This document shows positions 43,931 to 51,640 of a stretch of 57,127 nt of DNA, piece by piece. A program made the position numbers and the translations under genes. How positions within the stretch are numbered: the first letter of the stretch is position 1; the number at the start of each line of letters is the position of its first letter. The notes beneath the pieces are model-generated. The model searched no databases. It was not told the DNA's origin and saw only the letters and a list, made by a program, of their open reading frames with translations. Source of the stretch: an uncultured Ectothiorhodospiraceae bacterium (GTDB lineage: Bacteria; Pseudomonadota; Gammaproteobacteria; UBA6429; Thiohalophilaceae). The stretch lies in assembly GCA_947259575.1 (NCBI GenBank), contig CAMYMU010000031.1, forward strand, positions 1 through 57,127, read 5' to 3'.

Positions 43931-45346
43931 GTGAGTAAGCCAAAGAAGCTAATTATCCCCCTATGGTTCGTAATGATTGTGGTCATGTTGGCAGGCTGTA
44001 CCAGTCTCAGGAAAGCTGAACTCTCCGCCGGTAATGACCCGGAAAAAGCTATTGCTGAACTAACAGAGATCATGAAAATGGCTCAGCAGGATCAAATTGA
44101 TGTGTTGGCCGATGAGGAGTTTATGCAAGGGTCAATTTACCTGTCTGATGCTAAGCGTGGTATTAAAGAAGGTGATTTAAACGAAACCATTATCAACAAT
44201 GCAGCAGTTGCTAAGGCCTTTTTCGAGGACGCGAGAAAAACAGCAGAACCTAGAAAGGCATCGGCCCGTCGCATTCTGGAGGCCAGAGCCTCTGCACTTG
44301 GAGCCGGTGTTAGAAAAAGTCCAGCTTTGGTTGAGAATATGATGGTGATCGATGAAGACTTAAAAAATGCAACAAAACGCTTTAGTCGTAGACTTCCTGC
44401 TAAAAAATTCTCTGAGTTTCAAAAAAAATATCTCATTCTAGAAACCAACGCTGTTCAATTCAGCGAGCTCAATAGTGCCAAGCAAGCGATCAAACAGGCC
44501 TTTAATGATAATGCAGATGATCTGGCGCCTAAATCGTTGCAGACTGCACAACTAGATTACGAAGCAGCTATGAATATGATTGCTCAGAGTCCACGTAGCC
44601 CAGATCTATATAAGAAAAGTGTTGATAGTGCACTGGCGAGTGCCACGCAATTGTATGATGTAATGAATATTATTATGGATGCAAAAGGTACTCCTGAGAA
44701 TATTGCGGTACAAATTGTTAAACAGAAGCGTAAGCTGGGCGAGTTGAGTAGCAATGTTGGCAAGCTTGAACAAAACCTTAAGTCAGCCGAACAGACACTT
44801 CAGGAAAAGGAAGGTGCGCTGAAGCAGAAGGACAGTGTGCTTAAAGAAAAAGATAGCGAATTAAAAAAGAAAGAAGACGTACTTAAGTCACACGAAGAAC
44901 AGTTAGCCAGAGCATCGACGCAGGTCAGATTCCAGCAGGCTATGGATGATGCCAGGCAAATGATTCCAGCGAGCGATGCATTGGTTTATCAGCAGGGGAA
45001 TAAATTAGTCTTCAGACTTAAGCGCATGAACTTCCGGACAGGTACTTCGATTATTCCTGAGTTTTCAAAACTATTGCTTGATAAGGTTGACTCTATCATT
45101 AAAAAGCTTGATGCAGAAAAAGTAACGGTGCAAGGACATACCGACTCCGTTGGCTCTGAACTCGTGAATAAACGGCTCTCACAAGAGCGCGCCTTGTCTG
45201 TGGCAAATTATCTTTATGCACTTAAAGGTGGTTATAAAATTCAGTATGCAGGTTTCGGTGAGGCGCACCCTATCGCGTCAAATGAAACATCTGATGGGCG
45301 TGCTACTAATCGACGCGTGGATCTGGTTGTGTCAGTAAAACAGTAA
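43931..45346 (+). CDS. OmpA-family lipoprotein with DUF4398-like and coiled-coil regions
   Basis: The 471-residue lipoprotein (lipobox MLAGC, Cys23) has a helical DUF4398-like domain, then a coiled coil near 275-325 with tandem heptads (LKQKDSVLKEKDSELKKKEDVLKS). A C-terminal OmpA peptidoglycan-binding domain follows (about 345-470), with VQGHTDSVGSELVNKRLSQERA and NRRVDL. It should link the outer membrane to the cell wall. It starts at GTG with AGGAG upstream. The lipoprotein gene after it, 41 bases later, probably shares its transcript. Confidence 0.88.
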   Translation: MSKPKKLIIPLWFVMIVVMLAGCTSLRKAELSAGNDPEKAIAELTEIMKMAQQDQIDVLADEEFMQGSIYLSDAKRGIKEGDLNETIINNAAVAKAFFEDARKTAEPRKASARRILEARASALGAGVRKSPALVENMMVIDEDLKNATKRFSRRLPAKKFSEFQKKYLILETNAVQFSELNSAKQAIKQAFNDNADDLAPKSLQTAQLDYEAAMNMIAQSPRSPDLYKKSVDSALASATQLYDVMNIIMDAKGTPENIAVQIVKQKRKLGELSSNVGKLEQNLKSAEQTLQEKEGALKQKDSVLKEKDSELKKKEDVLKSHEEQLARASTQVRFQQAMDDARQMIPASDALVYQQGNKLVFRLKRMNFRTGTSIIPEFSKLLLDKVDSIIKKLDAEKVTVQGHTDSVGSELVNKRLSQERALSVANYLYALKGGYKIQYAGFGEAHPIASNETSDGRATNRRVDLVVSVKQ

Positions 45347-45387
45347 ATATCATAGAACAAAGCCCATAAAATAGTGGGAGGAAGATT

Positions 45388-45873
45388 ATGTTAAAAAAAG
45401 GGACTTTTGTAAAAATTATAAAGCATTCAATCATGCTGACTACAATCTTGGCAATATCGGCGTGCGGTAAAGATGAGCCCATTAAGTTACCGGTTGAACA
45501 TAAGAATTTATATGGTGTGTGGGAAAAAACGGTAAGCTCTGACAATGGACTCAGCGTTGACAATGCACTGTTCGTATTTCACGAGGATGATACTGTAACT
45601 TACATACGCTGTTTCAAGAAGCCAGGTAAAAGTTTCTCGCAGTCGTTACCGAATTTTGATATTACTAAATTCGAAAAGTCGGACTTACAGATTCAGGTAG
45701 GATGGGGGCCATTCTCCTGGACAGAAGATTTTGTTATTAATAAATTCCCTTATACTGAGCAGAATCAGATGTATGTCGAGATTGATGAACACCGTTTACG
45801 CAAACTCAAAAGCAATGAGAATAGCTCATATCAGACATGGCCATGCAGTCAAGATAAGGACAAGGATGATTAG
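45388..45873 (+). CDS. Small lipoprotein of unknown function
   Basis: The 161-residue lipoprotein (lipobox LAISAC, Cys26) has a Lys-rich n-region. The mature part is mostly beta, with the LYGVWEKTVSSDNG strand pattern of small lipocalin-like periplasmic domains and a Cys pair (YIRCFKK and WPCSQ) that could bond. It follows the OmpA-family lipoprotein gene. Confidence 0.7.
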   Translation: MLKKGTFVKIIKHSIMLTTILAISACGKDEPIKLPVEHKNLYGVWEKTVSSDNGLSVDNALFVFHEDDTVTYIRCFKKPGKSFSQSLPNFDITKFEKSDLQIQVGWGPFSWTEDFVINKFPYTEQNQMYVEIDEHRLRKLKSNENSSYQTWPCSQDKDKDD

Positions 45874-45889
45874 GCTATTGCACTTTCAG

Positions 45890-46759
45890 TTAAGGCTTAT
45901 CTTTAGATAATTCAATAATGCGTTCGTTGCTTGAAATTATCGTTCTGGCCATATCCGTTATCAATTTCTGAACTATATCGGGGCGTGTTGAGAGAATGCT
46001 GCGAAAGTTTTCGCTTTCGGCAACCAGGGTATCACAATCCGATGTGGCAATAATAGTTGCGGTACGTTTTGTATGTGTTAATGCGGCTAGGGCGCCGAAG
46101 ATTTCGTCTTTCTGGATTTCTCCCACTTCTTCATCATCACTCATCACTTTTGCACTACCGCGTAACAGGGTAAAGACTTCATCCCCCTCTGTGCCTTCTT
46201 CTATAATGACATCACCCTCTTTGTATTGGCGAGTCTCAGGGAGGTACTCAGTATCTTGCCGACTAAAGTGGCACATGAGTGCTTGATAGCTTTGACTCAG
46301 GCATGACAGGTACTGACTCCATACTTCTGATTTGGCTTTATCAGCGGTTACGTTGTCTAAAAGTTCCTGCCCGTCATATTCATTAACAGTGGCTGGAAAG
46401 TCTGTTCCATAGGCGCTCATTTTAGAGTGTGACAGTGCATCGGCATTGACCAGGTCACCTTTTTCGTGAATGACGATCAATTGCCCATCATATGCCTCAT
46501 AGATTTCACCTTGGGTAATAAGATAAATCGACTTGGATTGGGAAGAGATGGGGTTTTCAGCATCGATGATTACACCGTATGCTTTTGTCGAGCATTCTTT
46601 TAACAGTTCAGGGACGAGTGACTGACATTCCTGCCACAGGCTTTCACACAATTTGGGCACTTCAAGATTATGATACATACTATTATACTCTAGTGAATTT
46701 ATTTGCAAATTAAAGCAAATTACGGGGCTGGAGTACACCTCAGAATTCGCATAATTCAT
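45890..46759 (-). CDS. Cyclic-nucleotide-binding domain protein (no HTH)
   Basis: The 289-residue protein has a cNMP-binding jelly roll near 175-275 (EEGTEGDEVFTLLRGSAKVM, GEIFGALAALTHTKRTATIIA). The phosphate-binding Arg/Glu pattern is weak. An earlier half-domain at 65-110 looks like a second, degenerate copy. There is no DNA-binding domain, so it is not a CRP-type regulator. It is likely a soluble sensor for a nucleotide or partner protein. AGGAAG supports the ATG at 46759. Confidence 0.78.
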   Translation of the reverse strand: MNYANSEVYSSPVICFNLQINSLEYNSMYHNLEVPKLCESLWQECQSLVPELLKECSTKAYGVIIDAENPISSQSKSIYLITQGEIYEAYDGQLIVIHEKGDLVNADALSHSKMSAYGTDFPATVNEYDGQELLDNVTADKAKSEVWSQYLSCLSQSYQALMCHFSRQDTEYLPETRQYKEGDVIIEEGTEGDEVFTLLRGSAKVMSDDEEVGEIQKDEIFGALAALTHTKRTATIIATSDCDTLVAESENFRSILSTRPDIVQKLITDMARTIISSNERIIELSKDKP

Positions 46760-46814
46760 TATTATCACTTCCTAATACGATTTTGCTATGATGAAGAAAA
46801 GGGAGACTAGCCAC

Positions 46815-47018
46815 ATGAGTAAAGTTGAAATACAGGCCAGTAATATTAAGTGCGGTGGATGTGTAAGTTCCATTCAGGATGGATTGAAGGAGTTGGATGG
46901 CATCTCTGCGGTAAGTGTCGATATAGAGAGTAATAAGGTCTCAGTAGAAGGCTCTAATCTTGAAAGCAAAGTCATCGAGAAAAAATTAGCAGAGTTGGGT
47001 TACCCGATTGAGGAATAG
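46815..47018 (+). CDS. Heavy-metal-associated (HMA) domain metallochaperone
   Basis: The 67-residue protein has a ferredoxin-like HMA fold with the metal motif in IKCGGCVSS (CXXC), similar to copper chaperones such as CopZ. A Met before the first Cys is replaced by Ile-Lys. GGGAG before the ATG at 46815 supports this start. It probably carries Cu or another thiophilic metal. No P-type ATPase is nearby. Confidence 0.85.
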   Translation: MSKVEIQASNIKCGGCVSSIQDGLKELDGISAVSVDIESNKVSVEGSNLESKVIEKKLAELGYPIEE

Positions 47019-47060
47019 TGAAATAACGTTAGTGTAGTGATTTTATAAAGGGGATAGATC

Positions 47061-47540
47061 ATGGACAATCAATATGAACCACCTCACTCAGATGTCGAAA
47101 ATGCAAGTGTGGCGAATGCCGCCGGGATCAGTAATGCGATGATTGAGGCCATGCGTGGTACAAAGCCTTGGGTATTGTTAATCGGAATTGTACTGATCAT
47201 ATCTTCTGTATTTATGGTCATTGCCACTGTCGGCATGATTATCGCGACAACGATTGGTATGGGAGTAAACGGGCCGGAGACAGCTCCCTTTATTGGGGTT
47301 GCTATTATGTATGGCGTGTTTAGCATTATCTACATAATGATGGGTGTCTATTTATTTAAATATAGTTCTGCCATAGGGCGTTTACTCTACTCAGGTAGTA
47401 TCGCTAATATGGAAGATGCTCTGCATTCTCAGCGAAAGTTCTGGAAAATGGCAGGGATCATCACAGCCATCATGTTGATACTAATGGTACTCGGTTTTGT
47501 TGCGGCCATGGCTATTCCATTTTTATCGATGGGTAGCTAA
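47061..47540 (+). CDS. DUF5362-like small membrane protein
   Basis: The 159-residue product has an acidic N-terminus (MDNQYEPPHSDVE) and four hydrophobic segments. The central WVLLIGIVLIISSVFMVIATVGM and the C-terminal WKMAGIITAIMLILMVLGFVAAM fit the DUF5362 family. Function unknown. It lies 42 bases after the HMA gene, in the same direction, and may be co-transcribed. Confidence 0.72.
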   Translation: MDNQYEPPHSDVENASVANAAGISNAMIEAMRGTKPWVLLIGIVLIISSVFMVIATVGMIIATTIGMGVNGPETAPFIGVAIMYGVFSIIYIMMGVYLFKYSSAIGRLLYSGSIANMEDALHSQRKFWKMAGIITAIMLILMVLGFVAAMAIPFLSMGS

Positions 47541-47580
47541 CTAAGCCAATATGCTTGCTCCCTCGAGGTTGCACCTGGGT

Positions 47581-48882
47581 CTATTTAATAGTGTAGAGTT
47601 GATAGTCAATGTTGACCTGTTGTAAAAACTGATAATTTGGTTTTTGCGTAGTTATTTGGTTTTCAGTCTCTCGAACCAGAAACATCCATCGCTGCCAGAC
47701 TAGTTTGAGTGGGATGTCCATTTGTTTTAAAGCATGTCGGTGGTCAATGCTAACCATAATCGCCGCTGCATAAGTGACTATCCGCCATATCAGTCTGAAA
47801 AATATCCCTGGCAGAGTGCCCTGAGTGTATAGTCGTAAAAAATCACTGTGAAATTTAAGATGGGCTTCCTCATCTTTTGCCAGCTCATCTAGTAAATCCC
47901 TTACTTGCCCCTCGGGTAGTCGCATGGCGAGAAGTTTGTAATAGCAGATGCCAACAACTTCTGCGGCGAGCAGGACCAGGACTTTAAGGCGCAAACCCAT
48001 TAAGCGACGACCAAATACGAATAATTTCGCGGTCCAGTTATGTTTAATGCATTGTCCACCTAAAGATTTTACACAGCAGGCAAGGATATCGGCATGCCGG
48101 TGTTCTTCATCGACAAACCATTCTACTGATTTACAGTAGGCCGGACTAATGCCATGCAATGGACTGCTGTTTGCCTGATCTATAACTGTGCCACCACCAG
48201 ATTCGCCCAGTTGAAAAATGGCCAGGGATCTAGCCAGGGCCGCTGACCAGGGGTAATGGGATGAATCTTCAAGCGTTTGTGGCATAGGACGAACGCGCCG
48301 CGCAGCAAACAATATTGCCCAGCGTGTCCAGTTAACGGATACGTTATTTCTTTTATATAGCCATGTGCGGACTCTGCGTTTACCCAGGATATTCATAAAC
48401 AAGGTTAAAATTATTATTTTACTATCCAGCAAGAATGATTGGTTTTTGAGATAGGTTTTATCATAGAGCCAGGAGTGATGGACGCTACGTCCGGCGTAAA
48501 GCTGCGCCAGGCCTGTGATTCCCGGTTTGATATGCCAGCGAGCAATGTAATAGCGTTTATCCCAACCTATTCGTTGGATATCATCATGGGTTAATGGGCG
48601 AGGGCCGACCACACTCATATCACCTTTAAGGATATTAACGATTTGAGGTAATTCATCCAGTCCAGATGTTCGTAACCATTGACCAGCCCTTGTGATCTTA
48701 CCGTCTTGCATAGTACGAAATTTATTAATCAGGAATGGCCTTTTATATTTTCCCAGGCGGTATTGCTTGAAAATAATTGGACCGCCATCATCAAGTTTTA
48801 TTATTAGTGCAATGAGTATAAAGACGGGGCTTAATAAAAAAAGCCCTGCTACGGCTAACAATATATCGACTCGACGTTTCAT
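47581..48882 (-). CDS. Fusion: polyprenyl-phosphate sugar-1-phosphate transferase plus ferritin-like diiron domain
   Basis: The product has 433 residues. The N-terminal half (about 1-185) is a bacterial sugar transferase: one hydrophobic segment, then DGGPIIFKQYRLG, NKFRTM, LDELPQIVNILKGDMSVVGPRP and HIKPGITGLAQL. These enzymes start exopolysaccharide or O-antigen units on undecaprenyl phosphate. The C-terminal half (about 215-400) has the four-helix diiron pattern: Glu227, Glu260-x-x-His263, Glu308 and Glu338-x-x-His341. The Coq7/ferritin-like family uses such sites for hydroxylation. I do not know a described protein with this pair. AGGAG seven bases upstream fixes the start at 48882. No other polysaccharide gene is adjacent. 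Confidence 0.85.
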   Translation of the reverse strand: MKRRVDILLAVAGLFLLSPVFILIALIIKLDDGGPIIFKQYRLGKYKRPFLINKFRTMQDGKITRAGQWLRTSGLDELPQIVNILKGDMSVVGPRPLTHDDIQRIGWDKRYYIARWHIKPGITGLAQLYAGRSVHHSWLYDKTYLKNQSFLLDSKIIILTLFMNILGKRRVRTWLYKRNNVSVNWTRWAILFAARRVRPMPQTLEDSSHYPWSAALARSLAIFQLGESGGGTVIDQANSSPLHGISPAYCKSVEWFVDEEHRHADILACCVKSLGGQCIKHNWTAKLFVFGRRLMGLRLKVLVLLAAEVVGICYYKLLAMRLPEGQVRDLLDELAKDEEAHLKFHSDFLRLYTQGTLPGIFFRLIWRIVTYAAAIMVSIDHRHALKQMDIPLKLVWQRWMFLVRETENQITTQKPNYQFLQQVNIDYQLYTIK

Positions 48883-49011
48883 TAAGCCACTCCTGTTGTG
48901 ATTAATCAGAAGAAGCTTAATAAACAATAATGGTTAATTTCGGGTTAAATTATGATGAAATATGATATGTCGATTTTGGTGGTATCGAAATTGTAATAGG
49001 TGTTCTATATA

Positions 49012-49506
49012 TCAGTATCTAATTTGTTTGCTCATAAGCCTGCTTTGGCAATATACACTATCTTGGTAGTTCTTTTTTGTTAGAGCGATGCCGGTGATGA
49101 CCACATGGTTAGATAGGTCATTCCAGTCGATACGTAGGGTATAAGGAGTGCCTTCATGCTGAAAATACTTATAGATATTTGAGACTTTCTTTTTTCCAAA
49201 CGGTTTTAGAAATATCTTTTTTGTACTGTTTATTATTTTTTTACATTGAGATTTAGTCGCTTTTTTTACTGGTTTACTTACTTTGATGTCGATCGTGCGC
49301 TTTTTCGCGTTATAGGATGCGTTTAGTGTGGCGCCACGTAGACCTGGCATTTTTTGCCTGCTTAGACTCGAATTGAGCCTCAAAATACCAAGATCCATCA
49401 TTGTGACAGGTTCATTAATGATTATTTTGAGCGTGGATTTATTCGCGGCGCTCGTGGTAACAGGTAATAGGGCCATGAGGATGATAAGCGAAGTGAATAT
49501 TTTCAT
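49012..49506 (-). CDS. Exported protein of unknown function
   Basis: The 164-residue protein has a clear signal peptide (MKIFTSLIILMALLPVTTSAA) and a basic mature part. Two Cys (SQCKK and VYCQS) may pair. A LRIDWNDLSNHVVITGIAL strand sits near the end. No family recognised. Confidence 0.68.
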   Translation of the reverse strand: MKIFTSLIILMALLPVTTSAANKSTLKIIINEPVTMMDLGILRLNSSLSRQKMPGLRGATLNASYNAKKRTIDIKVSKPVKKATKSQCKKIINSTKKIFLKPFGKKKVSNIYKYFQHEGTPYTLRIDWNDLSNHVVITGIALTKKNYQDSVYCQSRLMSKQIRY

Positions 49507-49648
49507 TATGAGAGTTGTCTTTTCTATAATTTCCTTAATTTACTATAGCCACTGAATCGGAAAATTTCTTGTCAAAAAATACGATATTTGCTTATAGTCT
49601 ATTATAATTTCAATATGACCTAGTGAACAACATAGCAAGGGGGACACT

Positions 49649-50146
49649 ATGCATTCTCATCAGCAATTGTTGTATAAGATACTCTTATTTATCTCATTTT
49701 TACTTTTTTTGACATCCTGCACGGCGGGCAGTGATCAGTTTTCATCAGCTGATGGTGATGGCCCAGCAGGTTTTTGGTATGGCCTGTGGCATGGTGCAAT
49801 CGCAGTCATAACACTTATCATACATTTGTTTAATGACACAGTGATGGTCTATGAAAAGAATAATACTGGTGGTTGGTATGATTTTGGCTTCCTGTTGGGC
49901 GTTATTATTATCTGGGGTGGCGGCTGCCATGCTAAGTGTAAAACAAAACAGCGCAAACAGCGTGACAAGGAATGGGAAGAAATAGGTGACAAAGTAGAAG
50001 TAAAAGTTATGCGAAAATTAAAAAACTGGGCAGAACAAGATGAGAGTGATGATGGTCCTCAGAGCAAAGCTGAGTGGGATGAGGTTTGTGACAAGGTGGA
50101 GAGCAAGTTAAAACGTAAATTGCGTGAGTGGGCTGAGAAAGATTAG
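49649..50146 (+). CDS. Lipoprotein with membrane region and duplicated charged helix
   Basis: The 165-residue product has a lipobox (LTSC, Cys24), then a GPAGFWYGLWHGAIAVITLIIHLFNDTV region and a second hydrophobic segment (WYDFGFLLGVIIIWGGG). This order occurs in a recurrent uncharacterised family. The C-terminus holds two related charged helices (EWEEIGDKVEVKVMRKLKNWAE and EWDEVCDKVESKLKRKLREWAEKD) that arose by internal duplication. Function unknown. Confidence 0.7.
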   Translation: MHSHQQLLYKILLFISFLLFLTSCTAGSDQFSSADGDGPAGFWYGLWHGAIAVITLIIHLFNDTVMVYEKNNTGGWYDFGFLLGVIIIWGGGCHAKCKTKQRKQRDKEWEEIGDKVEVKVMRKLKNWAEQDESDDGPQSKAEWDEVCDKVESKLKRKLREWAEKD

Positions 50147-50179
50147 CAGTCAAACCATATTGAAAAATAGATTTCGCAT

Positions 50180-50227
50180 GTAAATATTGTGTAAATAAAT
50201 GTGCAGATACATTTACATATTCTTTAC
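50180..50227. promoter_or_regulatory. Paired GTAAA-N6-GTAAA boxes upstream of the amidase gene
   Basis: GTAAA occurs at 50180 and 50191, and TTTAC (its complement) at 50212 and 50223, each pair separated by six bases. The arrangement is mirror-symmetrical and ends 34 bases before the amidase ATG. The half-site resembles CpxR-type sites (GTAAA-N5-GTAAA in E. coli). CpxR regulates amidases in E. coli. Confidence 0.4.
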
Positions 50228-50260
50228 GCGTTCATTTGTGAAATACTTTACGATTGAAAT

Positions 50261-50854
50261 ATGAAATCACTTAATCTATTCAAATATAGCCTGCTTATTA
50301 TCAGTACCATTCTGCTGGCTCAGAATGTTGCTGCTAAGTCATCAGCGCCTGTAGAGTACCCCTGGTACAATTATAATGACTGGTATTACAAAAAGTCTGA
50401 TAGCTATAAGGGCTGGAAGTATATCGTTATTCACCATTCTGCTACCAATGCCGGTTCAGTGAATGCATTTAATAAATTTCATACCAAACAAGGGTATGGT
50501 GGTATCGCCTACCATTTTGTTATTGGTAATGGTAACGGCATGAAGGATGGTGAAGTTCAGGCGACTTTTCGTTGGAAGCAGCAAATGTCCGGTACCCATG
50601 TCTCTGTTAACTCATGGGATTACAATGTATTCGGAATTGGTATTTGCCTGGTAGGAAACCTGGAAAAAAAACTACCAACCAAAGCGCAACTAAAGGCTTT
50701 AAAGAAACTGGTCTCACAACTCAAAAGTAAACATGGGATTAAGGGTAAAAATATCTCGGGTCACAAACATGTGATGCACGATGATGCCTCTGGGAGAAGA
50801 GAACAAACGGCTTGTCCGGGGAAAAAATTGAATTTAAAGGAACTTAAAAACTAG
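50261..50854 (+). CDS. Exported N-acetylmuramoyl-L-alanine amidase (Amidase_2/PGRP type)
   Basis: The 197-residue protein has a signal peptide (cleaved near AAKSSAP) and an Amidase_2 domain from about 50 to 190. Zinc-ligand candidates are the His in VIHHSA (about 58-59), His168 in GHKH and Cys185 in TACPG, the classic pattern. It should cleave the amide between muramic acid and the stem peptide, acting in the periplasm in wall turnover or recycling. The gene is monocistronic by spacing, with the paired GTAAA boxes upstream. Confidence 0.9.
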   Translation: MKSLNLFKYSLLIISTILLAQNVAAKSSAPVEYPWYNYNDWYYKKSDSYKGWKYIVIHHSATNAGSVNAFNKFHTKQGYGGIAYHFVIGNGNGMKDGEVQATFRWKQQMSGTHVSVNSWDYNVFGIGICLVGNLEKKLPTKAQLKALKKLVSQLKSKHGIKGKNISGHKHVMHDDASGRREQTACPGKKLNLKELKN

Positions 50855-50874
50855 GGAAAGATAGTCATCTAGAC

Positions 50875-51486
50875 TTATGGGCGCAAACTATTCAGGTAAT
50901 GTGTAATTTGTTTGCGACAGATGATGAAGTTATCCATATTCTGTGTAGCCTTTGCCAGGCCAACGCAACCTTCAAAAGACGCGACTAAGAACATGCCGGC
51001 CTCTTGTGCGTCGATATCGTTTCGAACGGTACCGGCCTGCTGGCCACGCTCAAAGGCGCGGGCGATTAAATTAATCCACTGGCTAAACAATTCTTCGATA
51101 CGCTGGCGAAAGGCAACATCTTGTGCCGACATTTCCATAGCCAGGTTATTTAAGGGACAGCCAAGGAATACCCCATCATTGCCAGTTTCTGACTCGACGA
51201 TGAGATCCATAACTTGTTCGAGGGCGGGGATGGGGTCCTCTGTCTCACCCAGTGCATCCATCCAGCGTTGGCCCATTTCACCATTTATGATCTCATCGAC
51301 CACGGCACACCCCAGGGCATGTTTACTTGTAAAGTGGTGATAAAAGGCACCTTTGCCTAAGCCCGTGCGCTTTAAAACGTCATCGACGCGCATGCCCTGG
51401 TAGCCATGCTGATAAATCTCTGTAAATGCGGCTTCTAGTAAGCGCTGGCGGGTGACATCGGGGTTACGGACGGTTGCTGTAGTCAT
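50875..51486 (-). CDS. TetR-family repressor
   Basis: The 203-residue protein has an N-terminal TetR helix-turn-helix (about 14-60; MRVDDVLKRTGLGKGAFYHHF) and an effector-binding C-terminal bundle of the TetR_C_6/AcuR-like type. It is divergent from the RND/LolA/barrel operon, and two operator-like palindromes lie between the genes. It most likely represses that operon and itself until a toxic ligand binds. ATG 51486 is preferred to a GTG five codons earlier. Confidence 0.88.
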   Translation of the reverse strand: MTTATVRNPDVTRQRLLEAAFTEIYQHGYQGMRVDDVLKRTGLGKGAFYHHFTSKHALGCAVVDEIINGEMGQRWMDALGETEDPIPALEQVMDLIVESETGNDGVFLGCPLNNLAMEMSAQDVAFRQRIEELFSQWINLIARAFERGQQAGTVRNDIDAQEAGMFLVASFEGCVGLAKATQNMDNFIICRKQITHYLNSLRP

Positions 51487-51540
51487 TTCTCTTTGTACCA
51501 CTGTGTTGAATTTATCTCAATTTTCTTCGTTTTAAGTATA

Positions 51541-51560
51541 GACAAACTAGTTGGTCTGTT
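51541..51560. promoter_or_regulatory. TetR operator copy 1
   Basis: GACAAACTAGTTGGTCTGTT is a degenerate copy of the operator at 51572. Its right arm and centre are identical, while the left arm differs at two positions. It is 55 bases upstream of the repressor gene. Confidence 0.65.
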
Positions 51561-51571
51561 CTACTGTTACA

Positions 51572-51591
51572 AACAGACTAGTTGGTCTGTT
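51572..51591. promoter_or_regulatory. TetR operator copy 2
   Basis: AACAGACTAGTTGGTCTGTT has arms AACAGAC and GTCTGTT (perfect seven-base inverted repeat) around a TAGTTG centre. Its start is 31 bases (about three helical turns) from that of copy 1, so two dimers could bind the same face of the DNA. It lies 49 bases before the exporter start. Confidence 0.75.
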
Positions 51592-51640
51592 ATCGAAAAT
51601 CAAGTTAAGCCAAGAAAAAACAACCTGGAGGGTTATAAAA

